DNA of 64,000 nt from positions 2,046,001 to 2,110,000 of the forward strand of contig NZ_CP017244.1 in assembly GCF_001908375.1 (NCBI RefSeq), in the 5' to 3' direction. The notes beneath the pieces are model-generated. The model searched no databases. It saw only the letters and a program-made list of their open reading frames with translations, and was not told the origin of the DNA. This DNA comes from Rhizobium etli 8C-3. Its GTDB lineage: Bacteria > Pseudomonadota > Alphaproteobacteria > Rhizobiales > Rhizobiaceae. Shown here piece by piece: positions 46,928 to 56,361 of the stretch. The translations under genes were made by a program, and so were the position numbers. How positions within the stretch are numbered: position 1 is the first letter of the stretch; every line of letters begins with the position of its first letter.

Positions 46928-47632
46928 TGCCGGTCGACGGCAGCTACTGAGGTCTGCATCGAAATCGCGTAGCGGGCCGTGGGATCGGAAATTCAATGGA
47001 CTGGGCAAGCCTTTGCTATCATGCCAATTTGTCCGCTTACGGCGGACTCGCAGCATGACGCTGCCTCAGGCTGGGAGGTGGAATTGGGCCTGTTTTCAGA
47101 TTTCGCGATCGCCCTGGTGCAAACTTAGACCCGATCCTGCGAATGACCGCAAGGGGCCGCAAGCGGAACGCCGGTTATTGGGCTTCGCAGGCGGGAAAGC
47201 AGCCGTTCCGCTGTTCCTGGGTCAGCGGTGTCGCGGCGGCTCTTGGCCCGTGGCATAGCGGCCGAGGCGCATAAGCACGGCGATGCGAGAGTGGGCACTT
47301 CGGGCTCGCAACAGCGCTATCGGTCATGACCGAAATTCATCCCAAATCCGCGGGCCTACGGCCCCCTATCGTTGGGAGTTCTCCGAAAATAGCCGTGACC
47401 TCGCCATCGCGGTCGATCCGGCTATGACGATCCCAGGCGGCATCGGCAGCCACAGAAACTGCGGGCCGTAAACGACCACTTCCGGATGGTGCAGAGGGAA
47501 TGGGACAGCCTGAGCCAATGAGTCTCAGGACCATGGATTTGCAGGCGGACCGGAGGCGATCACCCCGCAAAACGAGATGATCGCCTGCCGTATTGCTCGG
47601 AATGCGATCCGAGGCTCTAGGACAGCGAAGCT
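46928..47632. other. Intergenic region with a LysR fragment
   Basis: 700 bases after the flagellin. A weak 5-bp hairpin (TGCCG/CGGCA) follows the stop. Apart from a short LysR relic (47330-47471) nothing is recognised. Confidence 0.45.
47330..47471 (+). pseudogene. LysR-family regulator fragment
   Basis: PYRWEFSENSRDLAIAVDPAMTI matches the effector-domain segment of LysR regulators (LYRWEFEKxGRELxVxVDxxLT). Only about 30 residues are recognisable before a stop. The DNA-binding domain is absent. Confidence 0.45.
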
Positions 47633-48592
47633 TTAAGCCCGCATCTCCTTTTCCCACCAGCCGCGGGTATTCACGTTAGCGGCATCGGCGAGAGCTTCGA
47701 GCTCTGCAACCTCGTCGCTGGAGAGCGTCATACTGGTCGCGCGGACGAGACCGTTGATGTAGTCGGGCCTGGTCATGCCGATAATCGGCGTCGTGCCCTT
47801 GGCGATGGCCCAAGCAGTTGCGACGTCGGGAGCTGCTGCGCCCTGCTTCTCGCCGATCGATGCGAGCTTATCCGTCAGTGTCTTCAGCTGAGGCAGCATT
47901 GCATTGTAAGTCTCCGCCCGGCGGCTGCCCTCCGGCAGCGGGTTCTCTGGACCGTACTTGCCGCTCAGCGCACCCTGTTCAAGCACCATGTAGGCGAAGA
48001 AAGGGATGCCATGGTTGCGGCAGTGGTCGAGGATGCCGGCATCCTCGGAGCTGCGATAAAGGAGGCTATAGTGGTTCTGAACGGCCTCGACCCGAAACCC
48101 GGCTTCGCCAAGGATCTGATTGGCCAACGCGATTTCGCTCAGATTGTGATTCGAGACGCCGACATGTTTGACCTTCCCGCTCTTCAGCAACGGGATCAGG
48201 TGCGGAGTCCACCGCGCGACATCGGCTGGATTGTGAATCCAGTAGAGGTCGATATAGCCCGTACCAAGGCGGGCCAGGCTCTGCTCCAGCATGTCCGCCA
48301 CCGGATTTTCGCTCGCCCCCGCAGCCTGCGGGGTGAACTTCGTGGAGAGCTGGTAGTCGCTGCGGGCGAAGCGCTTCAATACCTGCCGCAGAACAGTTTC
48401 GGAACGCCCCATGCCATACACCACGGCGGTGTCCCACAATGTGAAGCCGGCCGCAAGCGCCTTGTCCGCGACGTCTTCCAGGCTCGCTTTGGTCAGAGTG
48501 CTGCCGAAATAGCCGTCGCCAGTCTCGCCGCTGTCGCCCCAAGCCCAGGTGCCCAGGGCGACCGTTGGGATCTGCAGATTTTCGATTGTCAT
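47633..48592 (-). CDS. Aldo/keto reductase
   Basis: A 319-residue AKR. The catalytic tetrad is visible: Asp54 and Tyr59 (LWDTAVVYG), Lys85 (LSTKFT) and His120 (LYWIHNP). NADPH contacts appear in the late PIIGMTRPDYI region. It reduces aldehydes or ketones in the cytoplasm. The ATG at 48592 has GGAGCAAAC upstream. It is divergent from an AraC-family gene 86 bases away, the usual arrangement for an inducible AKR. Confidence 0.92.
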   Translation of the reverse strand: MTIENLQIPTVALGTWAWGDSGETGDGYFGSTLTKASLEDVADKALAAGFTLWDTAVVYGMGRSETVLRQVLKRFARSDYQLSTKFTPQAAGASENPVADMLEQSLARLGTGYIDLYWIHNPADVARWTPHLIPLLKSGKVKHVGVSNHNLSEIALANQILGEAGFRVEAVQNHYSLLYRSSEDAGILDHCRNHGIPFFAYMVLEQGALSGKYGPENPLPEGSRRAETYNAMLPQLKTLTDKLASIGEKQGAAAPDVATAWAIAKGTTPIIGMTRPDYINGLVRATSMTLSSDEVAELEALADAANVNTRGWWEKEMRA

Positions 48593-48678
48593 GTTTGCTC
48601 CATACTTGTTTTGCGGCCCGGCTATGACCCAGGCGCCGCCAACACTGTGATGCGCAGCGGCGCCGGACCGTTAGCCTG

Positions 48679-49662
48679 ATGCACCGGGATTACTGTCCGA
48701 TCCTCCAGAAGCCGCGCGGATTCGCCTTGCCGCCCTTCCACGCGCATGCGATGGTCCGGTTCATGCAAATATTGACCGAAATGGCTGCCGTGATTGCTCG
48801 GAACGTTTCGAAGGACGGCTTCCAAGCCACCCCCCTTGAACGCGTTTGGCTTGTTCGATCCTCCACGGTGACGATGCCAATGCCGAATGTCTACCGACCG
48901 CAGCTGTGCCTTGTCGTGCAGGGGCAAAAGCAGGTCACACTCGGTGACCGCGTTTTCAGATATCAACCAGGGCGCTATGGGATCGTGACCTACGACCTGC
49001 CGGCGACAGGTCAGGTGGTGGAGGCAACGCCTGACAAGCCCTATCTCTGTCTGTACCTCGATTTCGATCCGGTCATGCTGGGGGAGTTGACGTTGCGTGT
49101 GCCGCCGCCACCGGGAACGCCCTTCGCGCCTATAGGCAAGACCGTGTCTGACGCCGATGCCGGCCTGCTCGACGCGGCGATACGGTTGCTGCGCCTGCTC
49201 GACGATCCGGCAGCAATGCCCGTGCTCGGGCCGCTTGCCGAACAGGAAATTCTCTATCGCCTGCTCGCCGGCCCGGCCGGCGCCAGGATGCGCCACATCA
49301 CCTCCAGCCAAGGTCGGGTAGCCCAAGTTGGCCGCGCCATCGCCTGGATTCAGCAGAACTTCCGGGAACGGTTCAGCATCGAGCGGCTTGCCGCGGAAGT
49401 GGGCATGAGTCCGTCGAGCCTGCACGAGCATTTTCGGTCTGTGACGGCGATGACGCCGCTACAGTTTCAGAAGCAACTCAGGCTGCAGGAGGCACGGAGC
49501 CTGATGCTGGTCCAGGACATCGATGCAACGACTGCGGCCATCTACGTGGGTTACGAAAGCCCAACGCAGTTCAGCCGCGAATACCGCCGCCATTTCGGAG
49601 AGCCGCCGGCGCGCGACATAGCCCGATTGCGCGCTTCACCCAATTTGGCAGTGGTCGCTTGA
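48679..49662 (+). CDS. AraC-family transcriptional regulator
   Basis: Up to 327 residues. An N-terminal AraC cupin-like domain (LERVWLVRSSTVTMPMPNVYRPQLCLVVQGQKQ...) is followed by two C-terminal helix-turn-helix units (SIERLAAEVGMSPSSLHEHFRSVTAMTPLQFQKQLRLQEA and DATTAAIYVGYESPTQFSREYRRHFG). The start is uncertain: ATG codons at 48679, 48751 and 48763 all have weak ribosome-binding sites, and family members typically begin near MQILTEMAAVIARN (48763). It is divergent from the aldo/keto reductase and probably activates it in response to an aldehyde-like signal. Confidence 0.88.
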   Translation: MHRDYCPILQKPRGFALPPFHAHAMVRFMQILTEMAAVIARNVSKDGFQATPLERVWLVRSSTVTMPMPNVYRPQLCLVVQGQKQVTLGDRVFRYQPGRYGIVTYDLPATGQVVEATPDKPYLCLYLDFDPVMLGELTLRVPPPPGTPFAPIGKTVSDADAGLLDAAIRLLRLLDDPAAMPVLGPLAEQEILYRLLAGPAGARMRHITSSQGRVAQVGRAIAWIQQNFRERFSIERLAAEVGMSPSSLHEHFRSVTAMTPLQFQKQLRLQEARSLMLVQDIDATTAAIYVGYESPTQFSREYRRHFGEPPARDIARLRASPNLAVVA

Positions 49663-49696
49663 GTTCAGCTTATAACGTCGGCGCATCAACGTTCAG

Positions 49697-50080
49697 TCTT
49701 GAGGATCGCCCCTTGCCCGAAGAGGCCTCCAGAAAAGTCGGAGTTCCTCGGCCAGCGCCTCGGGTTGCTCGACTGCCGCGAAATGACCGCCCGCGGGCAA
49801 ATAGGTCCAGCGTACAACGTTGAGCGCGCGCTCGACCAGGAACGTGGCGGTATGGGCAGCTCACGCGGAAGACGGCCACTGCCTCGAAGGTCAGCGGCTG
49901 AAGGCGCATTTCCTTGTACAGGCGCAATACGCCGCGATGTTTCCGGAGAACCAGTAAATCGAAATGTCGGCAAGTAAGATGTCGATGGGATCGCGCACTC
50001 CATCTCGCCGCCGCAATCGCTCCAGGCGCGAAATTTCTCGGCACGCCGTCGAGTATTCTATCACCGACCTAGGGCGCACG
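49697..50080 (-). pseudogene. Epoxide hydrolase-type alpha/beta hydrolase, C-terminal relic
   Basis: The reverse strand gives DPIDILLADISIYWFSGNIAAY, then in shifted frames LRLYKEMRLQPLTFEAVAVF and VVRWTYLPAGGHFAAVEQPEALAEELRLF. These match the last third of EHN-type epoxide hydrolases (LLxNxxIYWxTGxIxxSxRxYxE; GGHFAAxExPExLAxDLRxF, with the catalytic His in GGHF). Several frame breaks are present. Confidence 0.75.
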
Positions 50081-50200
50081 CTCCAAACTCCCTTTGGCGC
50101 AGTCTACGACTGGGCAATCTACCACCTCGACGATATCGAGGAGGCTCAGCGACGATACGATGTAAGGGGCGGGCTCTCAGCAGGCGATGCGGGGAGATGA
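50030..50200 (+). pseudogene. HxlR-family regulator, C-terminal relic
   Basis: SRHAVEYSITDLGRTLQTPFGAVYDWAIYHLDDIEEAQRRYD matches the C-terminal wing and helix of HxlR regulators (VEYxLTxxGRxLxPxLxALxxWAxxH). The N-terminal half is missing and the piece overlaps the hydrolase relic on the other strand, so a rearrangement joined two dead genes. The stretch 50201-50466 holds no gene. Confidence 0.6.
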
Positions 50201-50466
50201 GCGCCATCGAGATGCTACTTGACTGCCACTCCGATGCTTCGTTCTCGAAGGGCAAGCTAACGGTCCGCTGTGTACCCGTGTTGGCTGCTTCCGAATGACC
50301 GACAAGCAGGCGCTTTGCGGATCGGCCGGTACCGACACCTTTTAAGACCTTCCCTAAGCTGACCGGTAAGTTCCGACCCCGATGCGGCCGTTCAGCCGGT
50401 CGTCGCATTACGATGTGCATTTTCTCAAAGGCTTATTCCGATCGCCCACATGTGGTAGTGTGAAAT

Positions 50467-51888
50467 TTGGCTGAAACTCTGGGGACGCGCTCTGTGGAAC
50501 GCCGCTTGACCGCGATTCTGGCCGTCGACATGGCAGGCTATAGCCGCCTCATGGAGCAAAATGAGGAAGATATCCTTACGCGTCAGAAGGTGCACCGCAC
50601 GGAGTTGTTCGATCCGCAGATCGCAAGTCGTGGAGGCCGCATCGTCAAGACCACGGGCGACGGGATGTTGGTCGAATTCGCTTCGGCACAGGATGCCGTC
50701 CGCTGCGCCATCAACATCCAGGTGGCTATGGCGAACCGCGAGGGAGCGTCACCGGAAGAACGCCGCATTCTCTACCGCCTCGGGATCAATCTCGGGGATG
50801 TCCTCTTCGAGGATGGAGATATCTTCGGCGATGGCGTCAACGTGGCTTCCCGCCTTGAGGGGCTGGCGAAGCCAGGCGGCATTTGCATCTCCGACATTGT
50901 ACATCAAGCGGTCGCGGATAAGATGAAAGTGCCTTTTCGCGACATGGGCAACCAGCGGGTGAAGAATATCTCCCGCCCCATCCGGGTTTGGCAGTGGACA
51001 CTCGACGCTTCGCTTCCTAGCCCGGAGCTTCCCAAAGCTGCGCAGCAACAACAGGTACAGTTCGCCACTGCCCCAGACGGAGTGCAGATCGCGTGGGCCA
51101 GTATTGGCCAAGGGATGCCGGTGCTGAAGGCACCGAATTGGCTGAACCATCTGGAGTATGAATGGCGCAGTCCAATCTGGCACCCATGGCTGGTCAGGTT
51201 GGCGAGCATGTGCCGGCTGGTACGATTCGACCAGCGAGGAAATGGCCTATCGGACTGGGGCGTCGAAGCTGTATCCGAGGGGGCAATGACTGGCGACATG
51301 TCGTCCGTCGCAGCCGCTGCTGGACTGAGCCGGTTCGCGCTTCTCGGCATTTCGCAAGGATGCTCATTCAGTGTCCGCTACGCCGTGGAGAATCCCGAGC
51401 AGGTGACCTGCCTCGTCCTCTTGGGCGGATTTCTTCGGGGTCGGCTCAAGCGGACGCAACCGGACCAAAAGCACCTTTATAAAGTTGGGACGATGATGAT
51501 CCGCGACGGCTGGGGCTCGACCAATCCAGTCTTCAGGCACTTTTTTACAACAACCTTCATGCCCGACGCTCAGCCCGAGATGGCTGCGAATTTCGACGAA
51601 CTTCAGCGCATTGCTACGAGTCCGGAAGCGGCGATGCGGATCTGGAAAATGAACAGCACGGTCGATGTGACGGAGATGGCGAAGCAGGTCAATGTTCCGA
51701 CGTTGGTCCTGCATTGCATCGGCGATCGCGTCGCGCCGATAGAGGAAGGGCGTCTCATGGCTACGCTTATTCCTAACGCGACCTTCGTTGAGCTTCCTGG
51801 AAACAATCATGTGCTCATGGAGGACACGGCTGCCTTCGAACAGTTCTTTGACGAGTACTCTAGGTTCCTGACAGCGCACAACCAGTGA
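50467..51888 (+). CDS. Class III adenylate cyclase fused to an alpha/beta hydrolase
   Basis: A 473-residue fusion. The cyclase domain (10-180) has metal aspartates in ILAVDMAGYS (Asp21) and TTGDGMLVEF (Asp65), and the GDIFGDGVNVASRLE segment. The alpha/beta hydrolase domain (195-470) has the nucleophile elbow GISQG (Ser296), RFDQRGNGLS near the oxyanion region, LVLHCIGDRVAP for the acid and NNHVLMED for the His. Start: TTG at 50467 or GTG at 50494 (VERRLTAIL, closer to the start of the other cyclase here). The link suggests that hydrolysis or ligand binding in the hydrolase domain controls cAMP synthesis. Confidence 0.9.
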   Translation: MAETLGTRSVERRLTAILAVDMAGYSRLMEQNEEDILTRQKVHRTELFDPQIASRGGRIVKTTGDGMLVEFASAQDAVRCAINIQVAMANREGASPEERRILYRLGINLGDVLFEDGDIFGDGVNVASRLEGLAKPGGICISDIVHQAVADKMKVPFRDMGNQRVKNISRPIRVWQWTLDASLPSPELPKAAQQQQVQFATAPDGVQIAWASIGQGMPVLKAPNWLNHLEYEWRSPIWHPWLVRLASMCRLVRFDQRGNGLSDWGVEAVSEGAMTGDMSSVAAAAGLSRFALLGISQGCSFSVRYAVENPEQVTCLVLLGGFLRGRLKRTQPDQKHLYKVGTMMIRDGWGSTNPVFRHFFTTTFMPDAQPEMAANFDELQRIATSPEAAMRIWKMNSTVDVTEMAKQVNVPTLVLHCIGDRVAPIEEGRLMATLIPNATFVELPGNNHVLMEDTAAFEQFFDEYSRFLTAHNQ

Positions 51889-52204
51889 AATATGGCCCCT
51901 ATGGGCGCGCAAAGCGGCTCTTCAGCGGTTTCGCTTTGAACTTCTGCTGTCCACCCCAGTCGTAGCACCGACCAAAGCAGAAGGGCTGCTTTCGGTATTC
52001 GCCAAGGCCGCGCGAACGACAGAAATGCAGGCGCTTTGCCGCCCGGCAGCATTGGCAATCGGTCGGTGGTGTCTCTGACCGCATTTCTGCTAAAGCTGGG
52101 AAGCAAATCGCCCGCGATGCACCAACTGCCGAAGTGTGAAGGGCGCAACGGGCTGATGGGCCTCTCGCTCACCAGGCCTCTGGTCTTGAAGGAGGAGCGC
52201 TAGG
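51889..52204. other. Intergenic region, no gene seen
   Basis: 316 bases before the methyltransferase. No recognised gene; it ends in a very strong AAGGAGGAG ribosome-binding site for the next gene. Confidence 0.4.
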
Positions 52205-52831
52205 ATGAGCACCGACCTGGATACCGTGCGGTCCTATGATACGGTCGCTGCGGAGTACGCTGCCGAGGCCGCGGCGATGCCCGAATGGGTCGCGACAGAG
52301 ATCGATGCGTTCGTGACCGAGCTGGGCGGCTCGGGCAGGGTGCTGGAGATCGGAAGCGGTGGCGGGCGAGATGCACTTGAGCTTGAGAAGCGGGGAATTA
52401 GCGTCCGGCGCACCGACATTTCAAAGGGTTTCGTCGAACTGCTTCGCGAAAGTGGGTTCGAGGCCGACCTATTGGACCCGCTGACCGAAGACTTGGCCGA
52501 CCCGCAGCGTCCCGGCACGCCGTACGACGGGGTCTGGGCCTGTGCCTGCCTGATTCATGTCGTGCGCGAGGATTTCGGCACGGTGCTTGGACGGCTTGCC
52601 GAGGCGACCCGGGCCGGTGGCCGATTGCACGCCTCCGTAAGAGAGGGCGAAGGCGAGGATGTGTCCACACACGGCAGTGCTGCAGCGCCTCGGCGCTACG
52701 TCGAGACGTACTGGCGCGAGTCTGCCCTGCGGTCCGCACTCACAGACGCCGGCTGGATCGTCAGCGAGGTACGTCGGTGCGTCGGAAAGCCCCATGATCG
52801 GTGGCTGAGCGTTCGGGCGAGTCGGGCGTGA
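52205..52831 (+). CDS. Class I SAM-dependent methyltransferase
   Basis: A 208-residue methyltransferase. SAM motif I is VLEIGSGGGRDAL at about 46-58, motif II acid is in VRRTDISKGF, and the PYDGVWACACLIHV segment follows. The substrate is unknown. The start has AAGGAGGAG upstream with about 8 bases of spacing. It is flanked by unrelated genes and appears monocistronic. Confidence 0.88.
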   Translation: MSTDLDTVRSYDTVAAEYAAEAAAMPEWVATEIDAFVTELGGSGRVLEIGSGGGRDALELEKRGISVRRTDISKGFVELLRESGFEADLLDPLTEDLADPQRPGTPYDGVWACACLIHVVREDFGTVLGRLAEATRAGGRLHASVREGEGEDVSTHGSAAAPRRYVETYWRESALRSALTDAGWIVSEVRRCVGKPHDRWLSVRASRA

Positions 52832-53098
52832 CGCACACAGAACTTGCGGAAATGGCCGGTTGTGGCACGACTATGAACTCTAGGTGGTCACCGCAATGCC
52901 GACTTCCGGGCGAAGGCAAAGACCTCCTCTGTGGCCAACATGCAGGCGCGAAGCAGCCGTGGCTCCGACGATCGCCGCGGAGCGCACCGCTCAATTAGAT
53001 CTCTGAATAACTAATTTTTCCCCCAAGCTTGTCGGACGGGAAGACTGTTAATCGTCTTAGAAGGCCAGCCTATGTGAACGGCGCAGAGGGAGAAGTGC

Positions 53099-53884
53099 AT
53101 GTTGCTTAAAGACCGAAATGCAGTTGTTTATGGTGCGAGCGGCGCAGTTGGAGCGGCCGTGGCAAGAGCGTTTGCCCGAGAAGGCGCTCGCGTCTTCCTG
53201 GCGGCACGTCAACGAGATCGTCTCGATGTCGTTGCTGACGACATTCGCTTGCAGGGTGGAATGGCAGAGCCGCTGCCCGTCGACGCGACCGACAAGCATG
53301 CCATTGAGGCGCAACTCGCGCTGATTTCCGGGAAGGCGGGCCCGGTAAAGATAATGTTCAATGCGATCGATTGGGGTGACACGCAGGGCGAACCACTCGG
53401 GACCATGTCACTCGAGAAGGTACTTCGACCTGTCCAAACTGGTCTCACGACATGGTTCTACACCGGAACTGTGGTTGCGGACCATATGGTACGCCACGGA
53501 GGTGGTTCGATCGTGGGTATCAGTGCGAACGCGGGACGCCAAGCGTTCCCGAATGTGGGCGGATTTGGCATTGCTTGTGCTGCCGTTGAGCATTTTTTGC
53601 GACAGTTGGCAGTAGAAAATGGGCCCTTTGGGGTAAGGGTCAACTGGGTTCGTTCACCGGGCTCTCCAGATTCTCCCGGCGTTCACGAGGTTTGGTCTTT
53701 GGCAGCGCGTGACCGTGGCATGACGCTCGATGAAATTCATAAAGAGTTCGCCAAGGACACCCCCTTGCGGCGCGTGACGCCGCTCGCGCAAATAGCTGAC
53801 GCGGCAGTACTCTTGGCCAGCGACTTGGCAGCGGGCATGACAGCCACCATGGCAAATGCGACAGGAGGCGCGCAGATCGATTAA
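53099..53884 (+). CDS. SDR-fold protein lacking the canonical catalytic Tyr-Lys
   Basis: A 261-residue SDR. The cofactor loop YGASGAVG is at 11-18 and AARQRDRL gives the NADP-type arginines. The usual NNAG is replaced by NAID and the usual Ser-Tyr-x3-Lys by SANAGRQAFPNVGGFGIAC, so the active-site Tyr is Phe and the Lys is Cys in my alignment. The C-terminal LRRVTPLAQIADAAVLLASDLAAGMTATMANATGG is standard. It may be a non-catalytic or mechanistically different SDR. The ATG at 53099 has GAGGGAGAAG upstream. Its stop codon overlaps the end of the IS1182 relic. Confidence 0.85.
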   Translation: MLLKDRNAVVYGASGAVGAAVARAFAREGARVFLAARQRDRLDVVADDIRLQGGMAEPLPVDATDKHAIEAQLALISGKAGPVKIMFNAIDWGDTQGEPLGTMSLEKVLRPVQTGLTTWFYTGTVVADHMVRHGGGSIVGISANAGRQAFPNVGGFGIACAAVEHFLRQLAVENGPFGVRVNWVRSPGSPDSPGVHEVWSLAARDRGMTLDEIHKEFAKDTPLRRVTPLAQIADAAVLLASDLAAGMTATMANATGGAQID

Positions 53885-55080
53885 GTTGGCTGTTGGACGC
53901 TGCCGGCGGCTGACGCGGCGATGATGCCGAGCGACGGCCTTGGCGGTCTGAGTTTTGCCAATCTCCTCAGGTTTTGGGCGGTTGCCGCAAGCAGGAATTC
54001 GTCACTCGTACCGCATGAACCTCGCAGCCTCAAACGCGCCATTCGGAGAATACGTTTGAGATGAGCAAAGAGCATTTCCACCTTCTTGCGGCGATGCCGG
54101 GAACGCTCGTAGTCGGGTATGGTGGCAATTGCTCTCGCCACATTGCGGGCATCTTTGTTCAGGTCGCGCGGCACCTTCCGAGCGGGTGTATTTGGGCAGC
54201 ACCGTTGCCGCAGCTCACAGGCATCACAGTCGCCCTTTCGGAGCGCGATAAAGCCGCGTGCCTTCGCTCGTGATCCCTGATCTGGGCGTTGCATAGGTTC
54301 GGTGGAACTGCTTCAGCTCCTTACCTGCCGGGCAAATGTAGCGATCATTCTCAGCCTCCCAAGTGAAGTCCGAACGCGAGAAGGCCCCGTCGGTCCGGTT
54401 CGACTTGTCGAAGACAGGAATGCGCGGCGCGATCTTCTTGTCACCAGCCAGGCAAGATTGTCAGCAGAACCGTAAGCGCTGTCGGCGGCGAGATAGTCTG
54501 GCTTTAAGCCGAAGCGGTTCTCGGTCCTGTCGATCATCGTGCGGGATGCTCCGACCTCCGCCTGGCGGATGGCAAGCGTCGCCTCCACATCAAGAATGAC
54601 GCCGTGATCAGTATCGATCAGATAGTTGGTGGCGTAGGCGAAGAAGGCATGTCCTTTGTGGGCACCAGTCCATTGAGCTGCCGGATCGGGCCGTGAGATG
54701 AACTTCGGTGTCACCGGCGACGCCGCACCAAAGGCCGCGTCATCGAGGGACCGCCAGTTCCTGCACCGAGCGACCCGCATCGTCTTTGACTTCCCATTCC
54801 GCGCCGGGCACTGAGCGCTGCTTGTTGGCGTCCGCCGCGATCAAGCTGGCATCAACGGCAAAGCCTTCCGCGCCCACAAGCCCTTGAGCAAGGCAGCGCT
54901 CCACCACCGTCTCGAACATGTGCCGCAGGATGCCGCTTTGCCGGAACCGGCCATGACGGTTCTTCGAGAAGCTGGAATGATCCGGTACCCTGCCCTCCAG
55001 CAAGGCGGCAAAACCACCGATATGCGAGATTGAGATGGACCTCCTCGCAAAGTCGCCGTTCGGTACTGTCCCACCTCGAA
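53881..55080 (-). pseudogene. IS1182-family transposase, multiply frameshifted
   Basis: In order on the reverse strand: RRLCEEVHLNLAYRWFCR; GRVPDHSSFSKNRHGRF; AEGFAVDASLIAADANKQRS; DDAAFGAASPVTPKFISRPDPAAQWTGAHKG; FAYATNYLIDTDHGVILDVEAT; KKVEMLFAHLKRILRMARLRLRG. These are IS1182 transposase blocks. The first 60 residues are missing and at least three frame changes occur (near 54300, 54400 and 54760). It abuts the SDR stop codon on its 3' side. Confidence 0.88.
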
Positions 55081-55209
55081 TCCCGCGTCGGTGAGCGCGT
55101 GCTGGAAAACCAGCTGCACTGATGCCTCATCAACCACGAGCAATAATGTGACCGGCGTCATCTGGCATCGCCACCGGAAAACAAAAGGCTGGTTCGGCAA
55201 CGCGTAATG

Positions 55210-55838
55210 GGCGAAACGGGTCCGCTAACGGTCGTGTTGGCGCAGTCGCAGCACGGCGATGCGTCTGCGATTCGATCAGACTGCGCTTCCATTTTCCGCA
55301 TTGGACCAGAACGAAGTGTCGTCAGCGCCCGTGAAACCTAAGTTCTATCTCGCACTCGCAGTGTTGTCTGGCACGAAACAATACCAGGGTGGTCGCAAGC
55401 CAACGTCCAAAAGATTGCGAAAGACACCCTGGCGCCACGATTGAAGAGATCGGGATTTCAAAGCATGCGCGGCTTGAGCAACTATTAAATAATACTATTC
55501 CCGTCGGCCATGGCCTTGCACATCTCGAAAGTCATGCTCGATCTTTAAACAAAATGCGCTCCATGCGGACAAAATCGAACAATGCACGATTTTTCAGTAA
55601 CCTGCCTACCGCCCAGGAGATAGTCGGATTCTCAAGTAACCATTCGGTTCTCTGCAGCCTTGTACTGGCGTTATATTTCTAACATCAGATCATATATTTA
55701 TGCTCGCATTGGTAGAATTGCCCCGATATCGCCTCCATTCGATCATAATGTCTCCTTATTTGCCACAACCGCCCTTATATGCTTGATTTCGTAGCGTTTG
55801 GAGCAATTTCGTTGCGTACTTGAAGAAAGGAAACACGG
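55210..55838. other. Non-coding region upstream of the pilus operon
   Basis: About 630 bases, clearly more AT-rich towards 55480-55800 than its neighbours. No gene is recognised. It presumably carries the promoter and control sites of the Csu-type operon. Confidence 0.5.
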
Positions 55839-56336
55839 ATGCTGAAAGCGTTTCGCGGCGCCGCGCTGGCCGGCCTCGCATTATTAATACCCCTGGGACC
55901 CGCCATAGCTGCAACCGCAACTGGCAATATGACCGTCCGAATTACAATCCAGTCCGAGTGCAAGATCCAAACGGTGAGCGATCTCGACTTCGGCACTGCG
56001 GGCGTGATCGACGCCAACATCGACCAGACCAGCTCGATCGGCGTTCAATGCACGTCGGGGCAAACGTACAATGTGGGTTTGAGCGCCGGATCGGGCGCCG
56101 ATGCAACGACAGCCGTTCGCAAGATGACAGGACCGGGCGCAGCGACCATCAATTATTCCCTCTACCGCGATGCGGCGCGGACCCAAGTCTGGGGCGTTAC
56201 AGTCGGTACGGATACCGTTACGGGAAGGGGCAACGGCGACGTGCAGAACGTCACCGTCTATGGCCGGGTTCCGCCACAAGTCACACCGGAATCGGGGGTC
56301 TATACCGACACGGTAGCAATCACCGTCACCTACTAG
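55839..56336 (+). CDS. Spore coat U-domain major pilin, Csu-type
   Basis: A 165-residue secreted subunit. A Sec signal (GAALAGLALLIPLGPAIAA) precedes a single SCPU domain: NMTVRITIQSECKIQTVSDLDFGTAGV, a second Cys in SIGVQCTSGQTY, and the C-terminal YGRVPPQVTPESGVYTDTVAITVTY. The N-terminal strand would be donated to the neighbouring subunit. It is the first gene of the operon and by position the main shaft pilin (CsuA/B-like). GAAAGGAAAC precedes the ATG. Confidence 0.9.
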   Translation: MLKAFRGAALAGLALLIPLGPAIAATATGNMTVRITIQSECKIQTVSDLDFGTAGVIDANIDQTSSIGVQCTSGQTYNVGLSAGSGADATTAVRKMTGPGAATINYSLYRDAARTQVWGVTVGTDTVTGRGNGDVQNVTVYGRVPPQVTPESGVYTDTVAITVTY

Positions 56337-56361
56337 AACTCGTCAGCTCTGGAGGCCCGCC

